Positions 35,655 to 47,177 of a stretch of DNA of 64,000 nt are shown here, piece after piece. How positions within the stretch are numbered: position 1 is the stretch's first letter; the number at the start of each line of letters is the position of its first letter. The notes under the pieces are model-generated. The model was not told the origin of the DNA. It worked only from the letters and a program-made list of their open reading frames with translations, and searched no databases. Where the stretch lies: the NCBI GenBank assembly GCA_013368445.1, contig JAACJO010000012.1, forward strand, positions 310,001-374,000. The letters are read 5' to 3'. The DNA is from Leucocoprinus leucothites. Lineage: Eukaryota; Basidiomycota; Agaricomycetes; Agaricales; Agaricaceae. The position numbers and the translations under genes are program-made.

Positions 35655-36992
35655 TCATTCGAAGTCGAAAGAAGTCAAAACTTGTTCCTCTTCTTCGTTA
35701 CCTGACGTCCCGCGAAGCATTTTTTGTGACATCTCATGCATGTGGATAATCATTCGACAGGTCTGCAGTTGCGGTTTCAATCTTCAGTTGGTAGAAAGAT
35801 GGCATTACACTTACTGTTGAGGTTGTAAGCGTCAAGAATAAACTGTAATGGACCACGAATCAGAAAGGCTTCAGAGGACGATGTCACAAATGACCTACGG
35901 AAAGGTAAGATAACTGATGATAGTCAATTGATATGCAAGCCTTGTCCAGATATCTTCTGCAACCACCATGAAAGGCGCCACTGTGGGACGACATATTTTT
36001 GTTAGAATCACACAGTCCTCTGAATCTGGAGGCAACATCCAAGCCTCACCGCAAGCGAATATCACGACAAGAAGTGCTTCGCGATTGAAGTGCGTAATGA
36101 GCCAGTCCGTATTCCTACTGCATAATCTCCGTCTTAACTCGGCCGCTTTTGTGAATGAAAGGCCCCATAAGATAACCTGGACAGCAATTTCTACTCCACT
36201 AGGATGTATTGGAATGAGTCTCATATTACTGACGAGCTAGCACTCACGAAAGGTAAGTAATTTCCACAGGAAATCCTCCTGATACGAGACAAGTAGCAGC
36301 AGTATGTTCGAACTTTCCGATACCTTTTACACAGAGAAGTACGTGAGCGATCGCCCAGAGCCCAATCAACAGAGAGAGAGCCGTTAGCATTGCGGGACTG
36401 CAATTCCACAGCATATATACTATTCTGGCTTGTTAGTCCAAGTAAGTATTGAGTGTGGTTTGATGTACCGCGCTTTGCTATGATGATACGAAGCAAGCCT
36501 ACGCTAACCATCACGGCAAATTGTTGAAAAAACCAATAGATGGCGCAAGTTGAGCGTGGGGTTTTGGCGGTCAAATTTGATAAGTACTGGAATGTGGCGA
36601 TGTCTAGGCTTGAACGTAACGGGTAGGTTAATGAGCGACGAGAAGCTGTAGACCGAAGTCCGAGATTAGCCGTACACACTCACATTTGGGCTATAACACC
36701 ATTGTAACGAGCCAAGACGTAAACTGTCTTCAGATGAAAAGGAACCCCGGAAGTACTGAAAAAATGGCCTTGATGATGAGGAATGTTCCAGCCTGTAAAC
36801 GAGGTGAATCAGGCATGCTTACCGCCAAATACCCCCAACTTCGAATGGGAGGCAGCTAAACCATTCACATATCGTGTACACCAGTGCCACATCTACATGA
36901 ATAGCCTAATGAGGAAACAAAAAGCGCATATTCCAGCACGACTCACAAGAACTCGTCCGTCGGAGCACAGGAGGCGATAGAGTAAAGGGCAT
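35655..36992 (-). CDS. Multi-pass membrane protein A (seven-TM-like, DUF6533-like family)
   Basis: Nine exons, about 288 residues, ATG at 36992 (MPFTLSPPVLRRTSSY). Seven hydrophobic segments are visible. The first bears YTICEWFSCLPFEVGGIWR followed by VPFHLKTVYVLARY, which resembles the D/E-h-h-T-h-x-x-E-V-x-x-I-W ... L-x-x-x-R-Y pattern of the basidiomycete DUF6533 membrane family. Others include CAIYWFFQQFAVMVSVGLL, MLTALSLLIGLWAIAHVLL, VEIAVQVILWGLSF and ISYLTFPLFLTLTT. The C-terminal tail starts TCRMIIHMHE and ends acidic. The intron series is phase 1,2,2,1,2,1,2,0 and is shared with A', B and B' and with C where resolved. Likely plasma-membrane located; a receptor role is possible but not shown. 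It is convergent with the coiled-coil gene. Confidence 0.78.
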
Positions 36993-38122
36993 CAAGCCAC
37001 CAGATGCTGCTGCCAGCGGGAGACCATTGAATGTCTCTCTACTCTATTATTCCCTCCCTTTTGAAGGTGCTGCCCTTTCACGAGGGCGCAGGCTGATCAA
37101 TCGATCAAGGGATTCAATTCAACATAGGTCCCATAAATTTGGACCATTAGCTCGAGTTTCAACTCAATCGTTCCTATGCTAGCCTAGGTGATCGAGTCAG
37201 CCCTTCCAGATATGCGGACCGATTCAAATTTAATCCGATTTTTCGCTTCGCTGGCGTGTCGAGCCCGGCCCACAGGCCAGTCATACCCGGTAAAAATTTT
37301 TGAACTTCGAGGTTACCAAGGAATTTGATGGTTTTGCGACTCTGCCAGCGTTCTGCCAGGTTGAGGTTCTGCAGTAATTCTGCGGTGTGGCTGGCCTGAG
37401 CGTATTCATGCAAATAGGAGGCTATTGGACCTCCGGCGATCTAGCTGTCACTTTCTTGAGGTTTCCATGGGCATGGGAATATATTCTCAAATACGTTCAG
37501 CCAGGGGCATGAAGAAACTGAAACATAATTTCGAGGCTTGTGCCTCATCATACCGGAGATACGTGTGCACAGACATCATCGACGCATCGTTGGTTGATGA
37601 AAACAGAAGAGGTAAGAGTCAGCGTGTTCCGATATCAAAGGCGTCATGGAAAAATAGCAAGTGAGTGTATTGTTAAATACAAGCAGACGTGGGTAAGGGA
37701 CTAATTCGACCATCGATAGCTTTATCCAGTACGAGTTCCATAGTCTCAGGGCGTAGTCCGGGTTCTAAACGAAATTCTTGGACACTTTGGACCGGCTTGG
37801 CTAGGCAAATTAAGACAATTCTAAACTCTCATCGCAACGACGATTTGGGTTCCGCTCCCGAGCCAGCTAAATTCCAGGATGTCATCGTCAAACCACCCTC
37901 CAACGGTAGTATTCTGCATTGGAGTTTCGCAGTCTGCTCGAGGGACGTGACGTAGCCGATGTACTTCGGGCCATACGATTGTTGATACTGTATTTCGACT
38001 CTTCGGGTCCAGTGAGTTGATTCTCGATGCAATCAAATAGAAGCGTGGAGAGGGGGAATTACACTAGTTGACGGTATGTATGCGTCGTCTTCCGTTGTAC
38101 AGCACCAACAGTTCATTCGTTA
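36993..38122. other. Intergenic within left duplicate, 1.1 kb
   Basis: Promoter of gene A and 3' flank of gene B (both minus strand). Its counterpart is 41869-43031. Short open frames here are not conserved in frame between the copies. Confidence 0.5.
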
Positions 38123-39458
38123 TCAATCGACATCGGAGCTCATAGAAGTAAGGGTTAGGCCCTCTTCCTCGTTACTGACCGTCTCCTGGAGCAATTTCAT
38201 CTTCTCATGGTGGATGGTTTTAATAGTTCGGCATGTCTGAGCATAGATGTGGTTCATATTTTCAGCTCATTGTTCTAGGAAAGAAACACTTACTGAAGAG
38301 GTGATGACGGACAGAAAAATTCTTTTTCACGGTAGTAATCAGTACCGTGATCCGTTGAACACATTTAAGACCCAACTCACGGAAATGCTGGATAGCCGAT
38401 GATCGCCATATCTATCAAAAATTTGTTCCATAGTGCATTAACCACCACAGCCGCTGGGATTGCTGGAACAAACGGCAAAACGTCAACAACTCAAGCGAAG
38501 CATATAGTTTCATGGAATCCACTACCGCAGGCAAGGAACGCGACTAGTAAACTCTCACGGTTAAGCCTCGAGACCAATTGGACGGTTTTCCTGTGACTCG
38601 GTTGTCGTCCAAACGATTGGTACTTGATAAATCCGAGCGTCCAGATGCATACGTGAACGAAAAGTTCTATCCCGCTAATGACTGTGAGCAATATTTTCGT
38701 GTGAGTAACAACAAACATCCAAGGACACACCAAAAATATGTCATCGATTTTGGCCAGTTTTCAACCATAAAACAATTCATATCAATATATCTTGCTTCTT
38801 GCATTGCTAAGGGGTTGAGAACCATGCAGGCTCCAAGCTCAACTGCGAATAGAAGGGCCAATAACGCTGCTATATATCGGTCACCGCGCCATAAAGCGAG
38901 CACTGGATGAAGTGGTAATTGGATGTTGCTAACGAGCTTCAAAGGATTATGCCTACCTTTGTCTGATAAAACAATCTGCAGCAACAGGAAGCCAGCCGTC
39001 CCTATATAGTGCTGCATGTAAAACCAGTATAGGTGGCAGGTCAAGGGAGAAGCCGCCGAAATGCTCAACAAGTACTTGGATGCAGCCAGGTGTAGTCTTG
39101 AAGAGCTCAGCGAGCTGTCAATGACATGGCCATTCCAATACATCTGCTTACCCTTGACCTATGAGGCCGATATATCGTGCTAAAATGTAGATACAACGCA
39201 GGTGGAACGGAACATCCGTTTTTCTGGCACAACTGTTTAAGTGGTCTGGGTCTGTTTTGCATGAATACAAGCTTCGTAACAGACCTCCAAATACTCGCCA
39301 CCTCAAAAGGCAGACAATTTAACCATTCACACACCGTGTATGCCAGACCTGTATCTGTCCACAGTAGGATCAGGAGACTTGCCGTGAGCGATGGGGTGAA
39401 ATATCGGGGACTCACAGGAGCCTACTTGGACGAGCACAGAGGGGGAACCCTGTATCAT
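38123..39458 (-). CDS. Multi-pass membrane protein B (paralogue of A); one splice site altered
   Basis: Same architecture as A: start MIQGSPSVLVQVGSYTGLAY, then YTVCEWLNCLPFEVASIWR, VPFHLRCIYILARYIGL, PLTCHLYWFYMQHYIGTAG, RYIAALLALLFAVELGACM, VCIWTLGFIKYQ, ESLLVAFLAC, and a tail TCRTIKTIHHEKMKLLQETV. In the intron that A, A' and B' splice after the fourth hydrophobic block, B' reads TCACAG|G at the acceptor whereas B reads TCACACG at 38699-38704, so the AG is lost. B could still be rescued by a weaker donor (GTGTCC) with the next CACAG, which stays in frame (YFW|FISG). All other exons are intact. It is either functional with a shifted junction or at the start of decay. Confidence 0.68.
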
Positions 39459-40189
39459 CTCCGACGGCCTGTCAATTGTTCAGTGGAGCATGAAGTAGCT
39501 CGCTAAAAACGTGCAGTTTGGTTGAGTTATATGCGGGTGCTTCGGACTGTATGAATTGAGAAGAGAACCAGCCAAGCCATCGATTTATTACAATTGTCAG
39601 GGAGGCGACAAGATACGAATATCTGTGTCTGGTTGGCTTGAATCCATTAATAGCGTCTGTTTGAGTTGAAGTTTGCAGTCCCTTAGAATGAGACGCAAGG
39701 CCTGTCAAGACTTCGCATGTATTGCAGTCAAAAGCTCGAAGCCGACGAGTGATGGCGTGTTGACTGGAGTAAATCATTTGATCCATATCAAGTTAGTCAA
39801 AGTCCAGCACTGGAATGAAGATACGTAAACGGAAGAAGCTAGTGCCGACTGACAAAACTCTATTTATATCCATAGCTTCAATTGAAAGAGGGAATTCCAG
39901 AGCTTTCACTTAGGTAGTATAGTATTTTGCGATTGACGAGTGAATGTTTAAGCAGTCGCCGAGTGGTTGGCCAGGATAGGATCGTTGATTCCACAAACTT
40001 TGGAGAAGGTGGGGAGGCTCGAGAGATTCAAAGATCCACTCAACTTGAAGAAACTTCTTGAGGTGGCTCACAGTTAATCTATTACGTACTTAATAGAGTC
40101 GATGGCCGAGCGCTGGGCACCAAGCGAGACGGACACGGTCACTACGTCTACTGTCCCGTGGTCATGTAGGAACCATGACGGGTTCGCAT
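39459..40189. other. Intergenic, 0.73 kb, end of left duplicate
   Basis: Promoter of gene B and the duplication junction. Collinear with 44363-44990, for example GTTGGCCAGGATAGGAT in both. No gene. Confidence 0.5.
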
Positions 40190-40452
40190 TGGCCGCCGTA
40201 GACCGTGCCATAGACCTTCCAGAGCTGGCTCTGCTATTGGGGCAGCAGCTGGTCCAGATGACGGTAGAGCTGAAGAAGGATACCAGCCCGACTGGGGGAG
40301 GTTTATCGAAGCACTTTCAGTGCACCACTCAAGTCCCCTCAAGTCCCTCCTGATCTTCCGAATTCCGCTTCTAGGCGTGCTCCCTCGAGGGCTTCGTTGA
40401 AAAATGGAAAAAGGAGTGTATTGTCAATAAATACGAGTAGAAAAGGGTGATA
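40190..40452 (+). pseudogene. Truncated, frameshifted copy of the 3' end of the coiled-coil gene
   Basis: Matches about 35300-35557 of the intact gene, including GAAGAAGGATACCAGCCCGA. It lacks everything upstream. After CCAGCCCGACTG the run of G is one shorter than in the parent, so the frame shifts and a stop follows within the tail. It is a by-product of the segmental duplication. Confidence 0.88.
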
Positions 40453-40534
40453 GTGTTGTGGTGTTTACATGCTAATACGCTTGGGTGATGAAGCTCGAAA
40501 GTGCAGATATAAATACAGCCACCTAAACATGGGC

Positions 40535-41868
40535 TCATTCAAACTCAACAGAGGTCAATACTTGTCCCTCTTCCTCGCTGCCTGACGTCCCGCGAAGCAT
40601 CTTCTGTGACATCTCGTGCATGTGGATAATCATCCGACAAGTCTACATTTGTATTTTCAATCCTCAGCCGACGGGAAAGATGGCATTACACTTACTGTTG
40701 AGGTTGTAAGCGTCAAGAATAAACTGTAATGGACCATGAATCAGAAAGGCTTCAGAGGACAATGTCACAAAAGACCTACGGAAAGGTAAGGTAACTGATG
40801 ATAGTCAATTGATATGCAAGCCTTGTCCAGATATCTTCTGCAACCACCATGAAAGGCGCCACTGTGGGGACGACATATTTTTTTAGAATCAGTCCTCTGG
40901 ACCTGGAGGCAACGTTCGAGCCTCACCGCAAGTGAATACCACGACTAGAAGAGCCTCACAACTGAAGCGTGTAACGAGCCAGTTTGTCTTCCTGTTGCAT
41001 GATCTTCGTCCTAACTGGACCGCTTTTGCGAATGAAAGACCCCATAAGGCAACCTGGACAGCAATTTCTGCTCCACTGGGATATATTGGAATGAGTTTCA
41101 CGTTGCTGATAAACTAGCACTCACGAAAGGTAAGTGATTTCCACAGGAAATCCCCCTAATATGAGACAAGTAGTTGTAGCATGTTCGAACTTTCTGATAC
41201 CCTTGACGCCGAGAAGTAAGTAAACAATCACCCAAAGCCCAATCAACAAAGACAGAGCCGTCAGCATTATGGGACTGCAATTCCACAGCATATATACTAC
41301 TCTAGCTTGTCAGTCCAGGGATGCATTAGGTATGGTTTCATGTACCGCGTTTTGCTGTGATGATACGGAGAGAGCCAACGCCGATCGTCGCGGTAAAATG
41401 TTGAAAAATCCAATAGACAAGGCAAGTCGAGCGTGGGGTTTCAGTCAGCTTTGATAAGTACTGGAATATGATGACATCCGCACTTGAACGTAACGCATAA
41501 GTTAACGAGTGAAGAGAAACTGTAGACCGAAGCCCAAGCTTAGTCGTACACGCTCACATTTGAGCAATAACGCCATTGTAACGAGCCAAGACGTAGAGCA
41601 TCTTCAGATGAAAAGGAATCCCGGAAGCACTGAAAAAATACCTCAACAAGAGGGAACACTCTGGCCTGTAAACGAGGTGAATTGGGCATGCTTACCGCCA
41701 AATACTCCCAACCTCGAACGGGAGACCGTTAAACCATTCGCATATCATATAAACCAGCGCTACATCTATATCGATGGTATAATAAGGAAACAAGAAGTGC
41801 GTATTCCAGTGGCATGACTTACAAGAACTCGTCTGGCGGAACATGAGGGGCGGCGGGGTAAATGACAT
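40535..41868 (-). CDS. Multi-pass membrane protein A' (tandem copy of A)
   Basis: All nine exons found in A are intact here with the same splice positions: MSFTPPPLMFRQTSSY start, YMICEWFNGLPFEVGSIWR, IPFHLKMLYVLARY, CLVYWIFQHFTATIGVGSL, MLTALSLLIGLWVIVYLLL, AEIAVQVALWGLSF, EALLVVVFTC, and tail TCRMIIHMHEMSQKMLRGTS. Differences from A are mostly single substitutions, with no stop or frameshift. An intact second copy after duplication argues that both are under some constraint or that the event is young. Confidence 0.78.
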
Positions 41869-43031
41869 CAAGCCACCACTAGACGCTGTTGCCAGCGGGA
41901 GACCATTGAAGGTCTCTCTACTCTATTATTCCCTCCCTTTTGAAGGTGCTGCCCTTTTCACAACGGTGCAGGCTGATCAATCGATCAAGGGATTCAATTC
42001 AACGTAGGTTCCATAAATTTGGGTCATTAATTCGAGTTTCAACTCAATCGTTCCTATGTTGGCCCAGTGGGTGATTAAGTCAGCCAATCTAGCCGATTCG
42101 GATTTAATCCGATTTTTCACTTTACTGGTGTATTGGACCTGGCCCACAAGCCAGTCATACCCGGCAAAAAAGCTTTGAATTGCCCGGTTATCAAGGAATT
42201 TAGTGGTTTTACCAGCGCTCTGGATTGGAGTTCTGGAGTGATTCTGTGGTGCGGCTGGCATGAGCATATGTAGATAAGAGGCAATTGGACCTCCAGCGAT
42301 CCGGGTGTCAATATCTTGAGGTTTCCGTTTCCATGGGTATGAGAATATATCCTCAAATGCGCTTGGCCAGGGGCATGAGGAGATTGAAACATACGAGGTT
42401 TGTATCTCGTCATGGCAAAGGTACGTGTGTACAGACATCATCGGTCATCGGTGAAAACAATAGAAGTAAGGGCCAGGCTCACGTGTGGGCGTGTTCCGAA
42501 ACCAAAGGCGTCACGGAAAATAGCGAGGGAGTGTATTGCAATGAATACAAGCAGAAGCGGGTAATGGTGTGAATTATGTTGTCCGACCGTTCGACCATTG
42601 ATAGCTTTATCCAGTATGAGTTCTATAGACTCGGGGTGCAGTCTGAGATCTAAATACTCCTGGACAACTCGGGCCGGCTTGGCTGGACCAACCCTAAGGC
42701 CTAAACTCTCACCGCAATGACGGTTTGGGTTCCGCTTCCGAGCTAGTAAAACGCCGCCCGAGGCAGTTAAAGTCCAGGATGTCATTGTGTCAAGCCACCT
42801 TTCAACGGTAGTATTCTGCATTGGAGTTTCGCAGTCTGCTCGAGGGATGTGACGTAGATATCAAGTTGCCGATGTGCTTCGGGTCATACAATTGTTGGTA
42901 TTTCGGCTCTCAGGTTCGGGTCTAGTGAGTTGATTTTCAATACAATCAAATAGAGACAGAGAAGAGAGACCACGCTAGCTGTACGTATGACAATTGTCCT
43001 CCATTGTACAGCACCAACAGTCCATCCGTTA
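41869..43031. other. Intergenic within right duplicate, 1.2 kb
   Basis: Counterpart of 36993-38122: promoter of A' and 3' flank of B'. No additional gene. Confidence 0.5.
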
Positions 43032-44362
43032 TCAATCCGCATCTGAGCTCATAGAAGTAAGAACCAGGCCCTCTTCCTCGTTACTGACTGTCCCCTGGAG
43101 CAATTTCATCTTCTCACGGTGGATGGTTTTAATAGTTCGGCATGTCTGAGCATAGATGTGGTTCACATTCAACTCAGTTCACTGTTTTAGGAAAGGAAAA
43201 CTTACTGAAGAGGTGATGATGGACAGACAAAGTCTTTTTCACGGTAGTAATCAGTACTGTGATCCGTTGAACACACGAGAAGAAAACGAACTCACGGAAA
43301 TCCTGGATAGCTGATAATCCTCATATCCATCGAAAGTCTGTTCCATAGCCCATTAGCTACCACGGTCGTCGGGATCACTGGAACAAAGGGCCAATGTCAA
43401 CGGCTAAGCGAAGCACATAGTTTCATGGAATCCACTACCGCAAGCGAGGAAGGCGATGAGTAAACTCTCACGGTTAAGCCTCGAGACTAGTTGGACGGTT
43501 TTCCTGTGACTCAGGTTTCGCCCCAACGATTGGTACTTGATAAATCCGAGTGTCCAAATGCATACTTGAACGGAAAGTGTTATCCCGCTGATAACTGTGA
43601 GCAATCTTTTCCTGTGAGTGAAAATAAACATTCCAGGACATACGAAAGATATGTCACCGGTTTTGGCCAGCTTTCAATGATAAAACAGTTCATATCGATA
43701 TATCTTGTTTCTCGTATTGCTAGAGGGTGGAGAACCATGCAGGCTCCAAATTCAATTGAGAATAGGAGAACCAACAACGCTGTTATACGTCGGTCACCGT
43801 GCCATAAAGCAAGCACTAGATGAAGTGGTGATTGGATGCTGTCAACGAGTCTCGAAGGATGATGCGTACCTTTGTCTGATAAGACAGTCTGTAACAACAG
43901 GAAACTAAACACCCCTAAATAGTGTTGCATGTAAAACCAGTATAGATGGCAGGTCAAGGGAGAAGCCGCCGAAATGCTCAACAAGTACTTGGATGCAGCC
44001 AGGTGTAGCCTTGAAGGGCACAGCGAGTTGTCAACAACATGTATATTTCAACACATCTACTTACCCTTGACCTATAAGGCCGATATATCGTGCCAAGATG
44101 TAAATAAAACGTAGATGGAACGGAATATCCGTTTTTCTGGCATAAATAGTTAAGTGTTCTGGCTATGGACAGAAGCTTCGCAACGCACCTCCAAATACTC
44201 GCCACTTCAAAAGGCAGGCAGTTTAGCCATTCGCATATCGTGTATGCCAGACCTGCATCTGTCCACGGTAGGATCAGGAGACTTGCCGTCAGAGATGGGG
44301 TAAAACATTGAGGACTCACAGGAGCCTACTTGGACGAGTACAGAGGGAGAACCCTGTATCAT
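43032..44362 (-). CDS. Multi-pass membrane protein B' (tandem copy of B)
   Basis: Intact model with the same exons as B: MIQGSPSVLVQVGSYAGLAY, YTICEWLNCLPFEVASIWR, IPFHLRFIYILARYIGL, PLTCHLYWFYMQHYLGVFS, ITALLVLLFSIEFGACMVL, VCIWTLGFIKYQ, ESLLIAFLAC, tail TCRTIKTIHREKMKLL. The acceptor that is lost in B is a normal CACAG here. The penultimate exon is only 28 nt, the same length as in A, preceded by AAAAAG. Likely membrane-located; function unknown. Confidence 0.78.
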
Positions 44363-45000
44363 CTCCGGCAGCCTATCAATTGCTCGGTGGAACATGAGGT
44401 AGTCTGCTAAAAGCACGCGGATTGGCTGAGTTATAAGCGGTACGTCGGACTGGGAATATAGCCAGGCCAGCCATTGATTGGTTTCAATCATCAGGGATGC
44501 AACAAGATACGAAAGTCTGTGTCTGGCTGGCTTGAATACATTAATAGCATCGGTTTTAATTGAACTTTGCAATCGTTTTGAATGAGGCGTTCATGACCTG
44601 TCAAGACTCGAAGCCGATGATGGTGGCGTGTTCGACTGGAGTATATCATCTGATCCATATCAGGTTGGTCAAGGCCCAGCGGTGCAGCCTTTGAATATAT
44701 GTAAGCGTGAAATGTTAGTGTCCTGTTTATAGGTATCATAGCTTCATTTAAGAGCATTTTCTCGGAGAAAGGATTCCAGAAATCTTATTAGACAGCCTGG
44801 TGATTTGTGATCGACAAGTGAACGTTCGAACAGTCGAGTTGTTGGCCAGGATAGGATTGTTGATTCCACAGACTTCGCAGAAGGCCTGAGATTCAAGGAT
44901 TCAAAGAAACTCTGAGGTGACTCATAGTGGGTGTATTACGTAATAATCTGCAATGGCTGAGCGCTGAGCACTGCATTTCTTTTTGAGCTAATCCTCCATG
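44363..45000. promoter_or_regulatory. Divergent spacer between B' and SPP2, 0.64 kb
   Basis: Promoter region shared by the minus-strand B' and plus-strand SPP2. The first about 630 nt are duplicated DNA, so the native SPP2 promoter has been either copied or displaced down to a very short unique stretch. Confidence 0.5.
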
Positions 45001-46400
45001 GCAGCCCCACAGAAAGTCTCTTTTACTGTGCGCAGGCCTACGCCCGTCTCGCGTGCAACCTCTTCTGGCCCTGATTCAGACAATCCTTCTTTCAAAGTTC
45101 CTTCTCTTCCTCGCCATCTCACCCAATCAACAGAATCCACTCCTCTCGGCAGTCCTCTCGCTCGCGGCGGAGCCGACTCTCCGTATACCAACGGATATGA
45201 TGATTCTAGTGATGAGGACGACGATATACAAGATGAACTAGTCACCGGTTTTGATAAATTCGGTGTTCAGCGGTGTGTTACTCCTCCCCTTGCTGGTTAC
45301 AGTCATCTCAACTCACAGAAGCTACTATCGGTGGCCCTTGAATAAACAGGTTATATGAAGATGGAAAGAAGAAGAAAAAGGAGCCTCTTGTTATCCCTGC
45401 TCTGAAGAACAAAGATTGGCGAGAACTGGCGCGCAAACGACGAAGTGCTCAGCAGTATGTACCTGTCTCAGCCCAAGTTCAAACCGGCGCAGACGGCTCT
45501 GTCGGAGGTTTAGGCACAAGGGACGTTATTGGGTCGGGGCCCGTGCCTTCTGGGCTTCAGCTGAGCAAGAAGGCAGTCAAAGTTGAAGCCGACGAAGGTA
45601 CTGTGACGAAGAAGGAAGTAGTGGAGGACGTCAAGATGGAAGAAGTTAGTCTTTCCGAGGATGAGGCCGCACGACGTGCTATTCTGGTCGAAGCGAGTGG
45701 TCTGGCGTTGGATGGACCCGCCATTGATGCCATTCCGGCCCCAGTATCCGAGGGAGATGCGTACAAACAGGATGTTGAAGAACTTCCCGATGTCGCGAGC
45801 CTCGAGGACTATGCTCGAGTTCCTGTTGAACAGTTCGGCGCTGCAATTTTGCGCGGAATGGGCTGGAAGGAGGGGACAGCGGCATCAAAGAATGGCAAAG
45901 GTCTGGTGCAGCCGTATCTTCCAACGGCTAGACCTGCCCTTCTTGGCATTGGGGCCAAAGAGATGGAAGTGTTCGACGATGGTACCAAGAAGAAGCGTCC
46001 TTCTCGCCCGGAGAGGAAATATGTTCCAGTGATCAAGAGGGAGCGAGTACGAGAGGAAACGCCGGGTTCAGGTCGAGAGCGCTCACGATCTCCATATCGT
46101 TCGAGACGAAATTCGCCGTCTACTGACGAGTCAAAAGAGCGTGGTGACCACCGTCGGATTGACGACTATGATCGGAAACGTGGTCGAGATCGTGAACGTG
46201 AGCGGGACGGAGAGCAAGAACACCGAGACAGGGATAGGGAGAATAGGGAGAAGGACAAGGATCGGGACAAGGGCCGTGACCGAGATCGATATGAACGACA
46301 CGGCGACCGACGTGACAAAGAAAAACGGCGAGATTATGACCAGGGCCATTCTGATAGGGGAGACCGACCAAGAGAGTCTAGCAGAAGAAGAGATTACTAG
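45001..46400 (+). CDS. SPP2: Spp2/GPKOW-type G-patch splicing factor
   Basis: Two exons (45001-45272, 45350-46400). The N-terminus KVSFTVRRPTPVSR and the acidic stretch DDSSDEDDDIQDELVTGFDKFG match Spp2-type starts, followed by LVIPALKNKDWRELARKRRS. The G-patch-like core is VPVEQFGAAILRGMGWKEGT...NGKGLVQPY. The C-terminus is a long RS/RD-rich region (DRDRENREKDKDRDKGRDRD) typical of spliceosomal proteins. In yeast, Spp2 uses the G-patch to activate the DEAH helicase Prp2 before the first splicing step. The intron splits QR|LYEDGKKKK. It is next to the duplicated block but not part of it. Confidence 0.9.
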
Positions 46401-47177
46401 GTGGTACATTTGATTCGGTTATCCAACTCAAGGTTCACTATATTTCAATGTATCCTGGATTCAAGTTGATTGGTCTTGTCCAGAAAATCTCTCCACCAGT
46501 TACTTGTAGATACCCCGCGGCCAGGCTTGTGATGTCGCCGAAACCATGAGACATCCCGCTCATGCGCCTTCAAAGCTTCATCGCGCGTAATATTTTACTG
46601 GGTCAAGGACCGGTATTTAGCGCCCATGTCTCTTGTCATGCCGTACAATCGTTCCCCGTTAACACGATTTTCGATTTTCATTCCGACGCCCGAACAAATC
46701 TGCTGGGAGTGTATTTGCACTGCATTATCGAAAAGTCTGGCTTTTGCGCAACCCTGTCCCGATGTCGCACGATGTCATGGAAAGGAAAACACGCTCCTCC
46801 GAAACACATCACCCCGGAGAAGGGTCCTTTGCCCAGAAAGACAGAATCCCTTCGTTCCCACTCATTCCAGGGTCCTAAGTATTCGGCACCTAGCCTTAGG
46901 TTTACAGCACCCGAACATCCTATCGGCTGATATAAGCCCATCGCATAATCGAGTTGAAACCTCTCTAGCGCTTCTGTCAATTTACCCGATGATCCTCCAA
47001 GAGATGACAGAATGACAGTCATTTACTTCACGTGTCACTACGATTTTACTGCCGCTGAATGGGTTAATTGAGGGATGTTGTGGCCTGACCCCAAATAGTA
47101 GCCACTGGTAGGCTGAAGGTGCACTTTTGCTTCTGCCTTTCATTGCCATCTTCACTGCTAAGCTAACCGGGCGTCCA
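46401..47177. other. Intergenic, 0.78 kb; no supported gene
   Basis: 3' flank of SPP2 and upstream region of membrane gene C. Open frames at 46562-47015 overlap in several frames and carry no domain. Confidence 0.4.

Larger units (their letters stand above)
35300..40189. repeat. Tandem segmental duplication, left copy (about 4.9 kb)
   Basis: Collinear with 40190-44990. It contains the 3' end of the coiled-coil gene, membrane gene A and membrane gene B. Anchors: the stop codons of A and A' lie 4880 nt apart and those of B and B' 4909 nt apart. Non-coding blocks such as GATCAATCGATCAAGGGATT also recur in order. Edges are approximate. Confidence 0.9.
40190..44990. repeat. Tandem segmental duplication, right copy (about 4.8 kb)
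   Basis: Direct-orientation copy of 35300-40189, ending just before the SPP2 ATG at 45001. Order is preserved: coiled-coil 3' fragment, A', B'. Both coding and intergenic DNA are alignable by eye along the whole length, which implies a fairly recent event. Confidence 0.9.

Noticed and set aside
42438..42821. 127-codon minus-strand frame between A' and B'
   Set aside because: The matching segment in the left duplicate (about 37560-37960) does not keep this frame open, so it is not under coding constraint.
46120..46413. Open frames on both strands over the SPP2 C-terminus
   Set aside because: Shadow of the Arg/Asp/Glu repeat region, which lacks stops in other frames.
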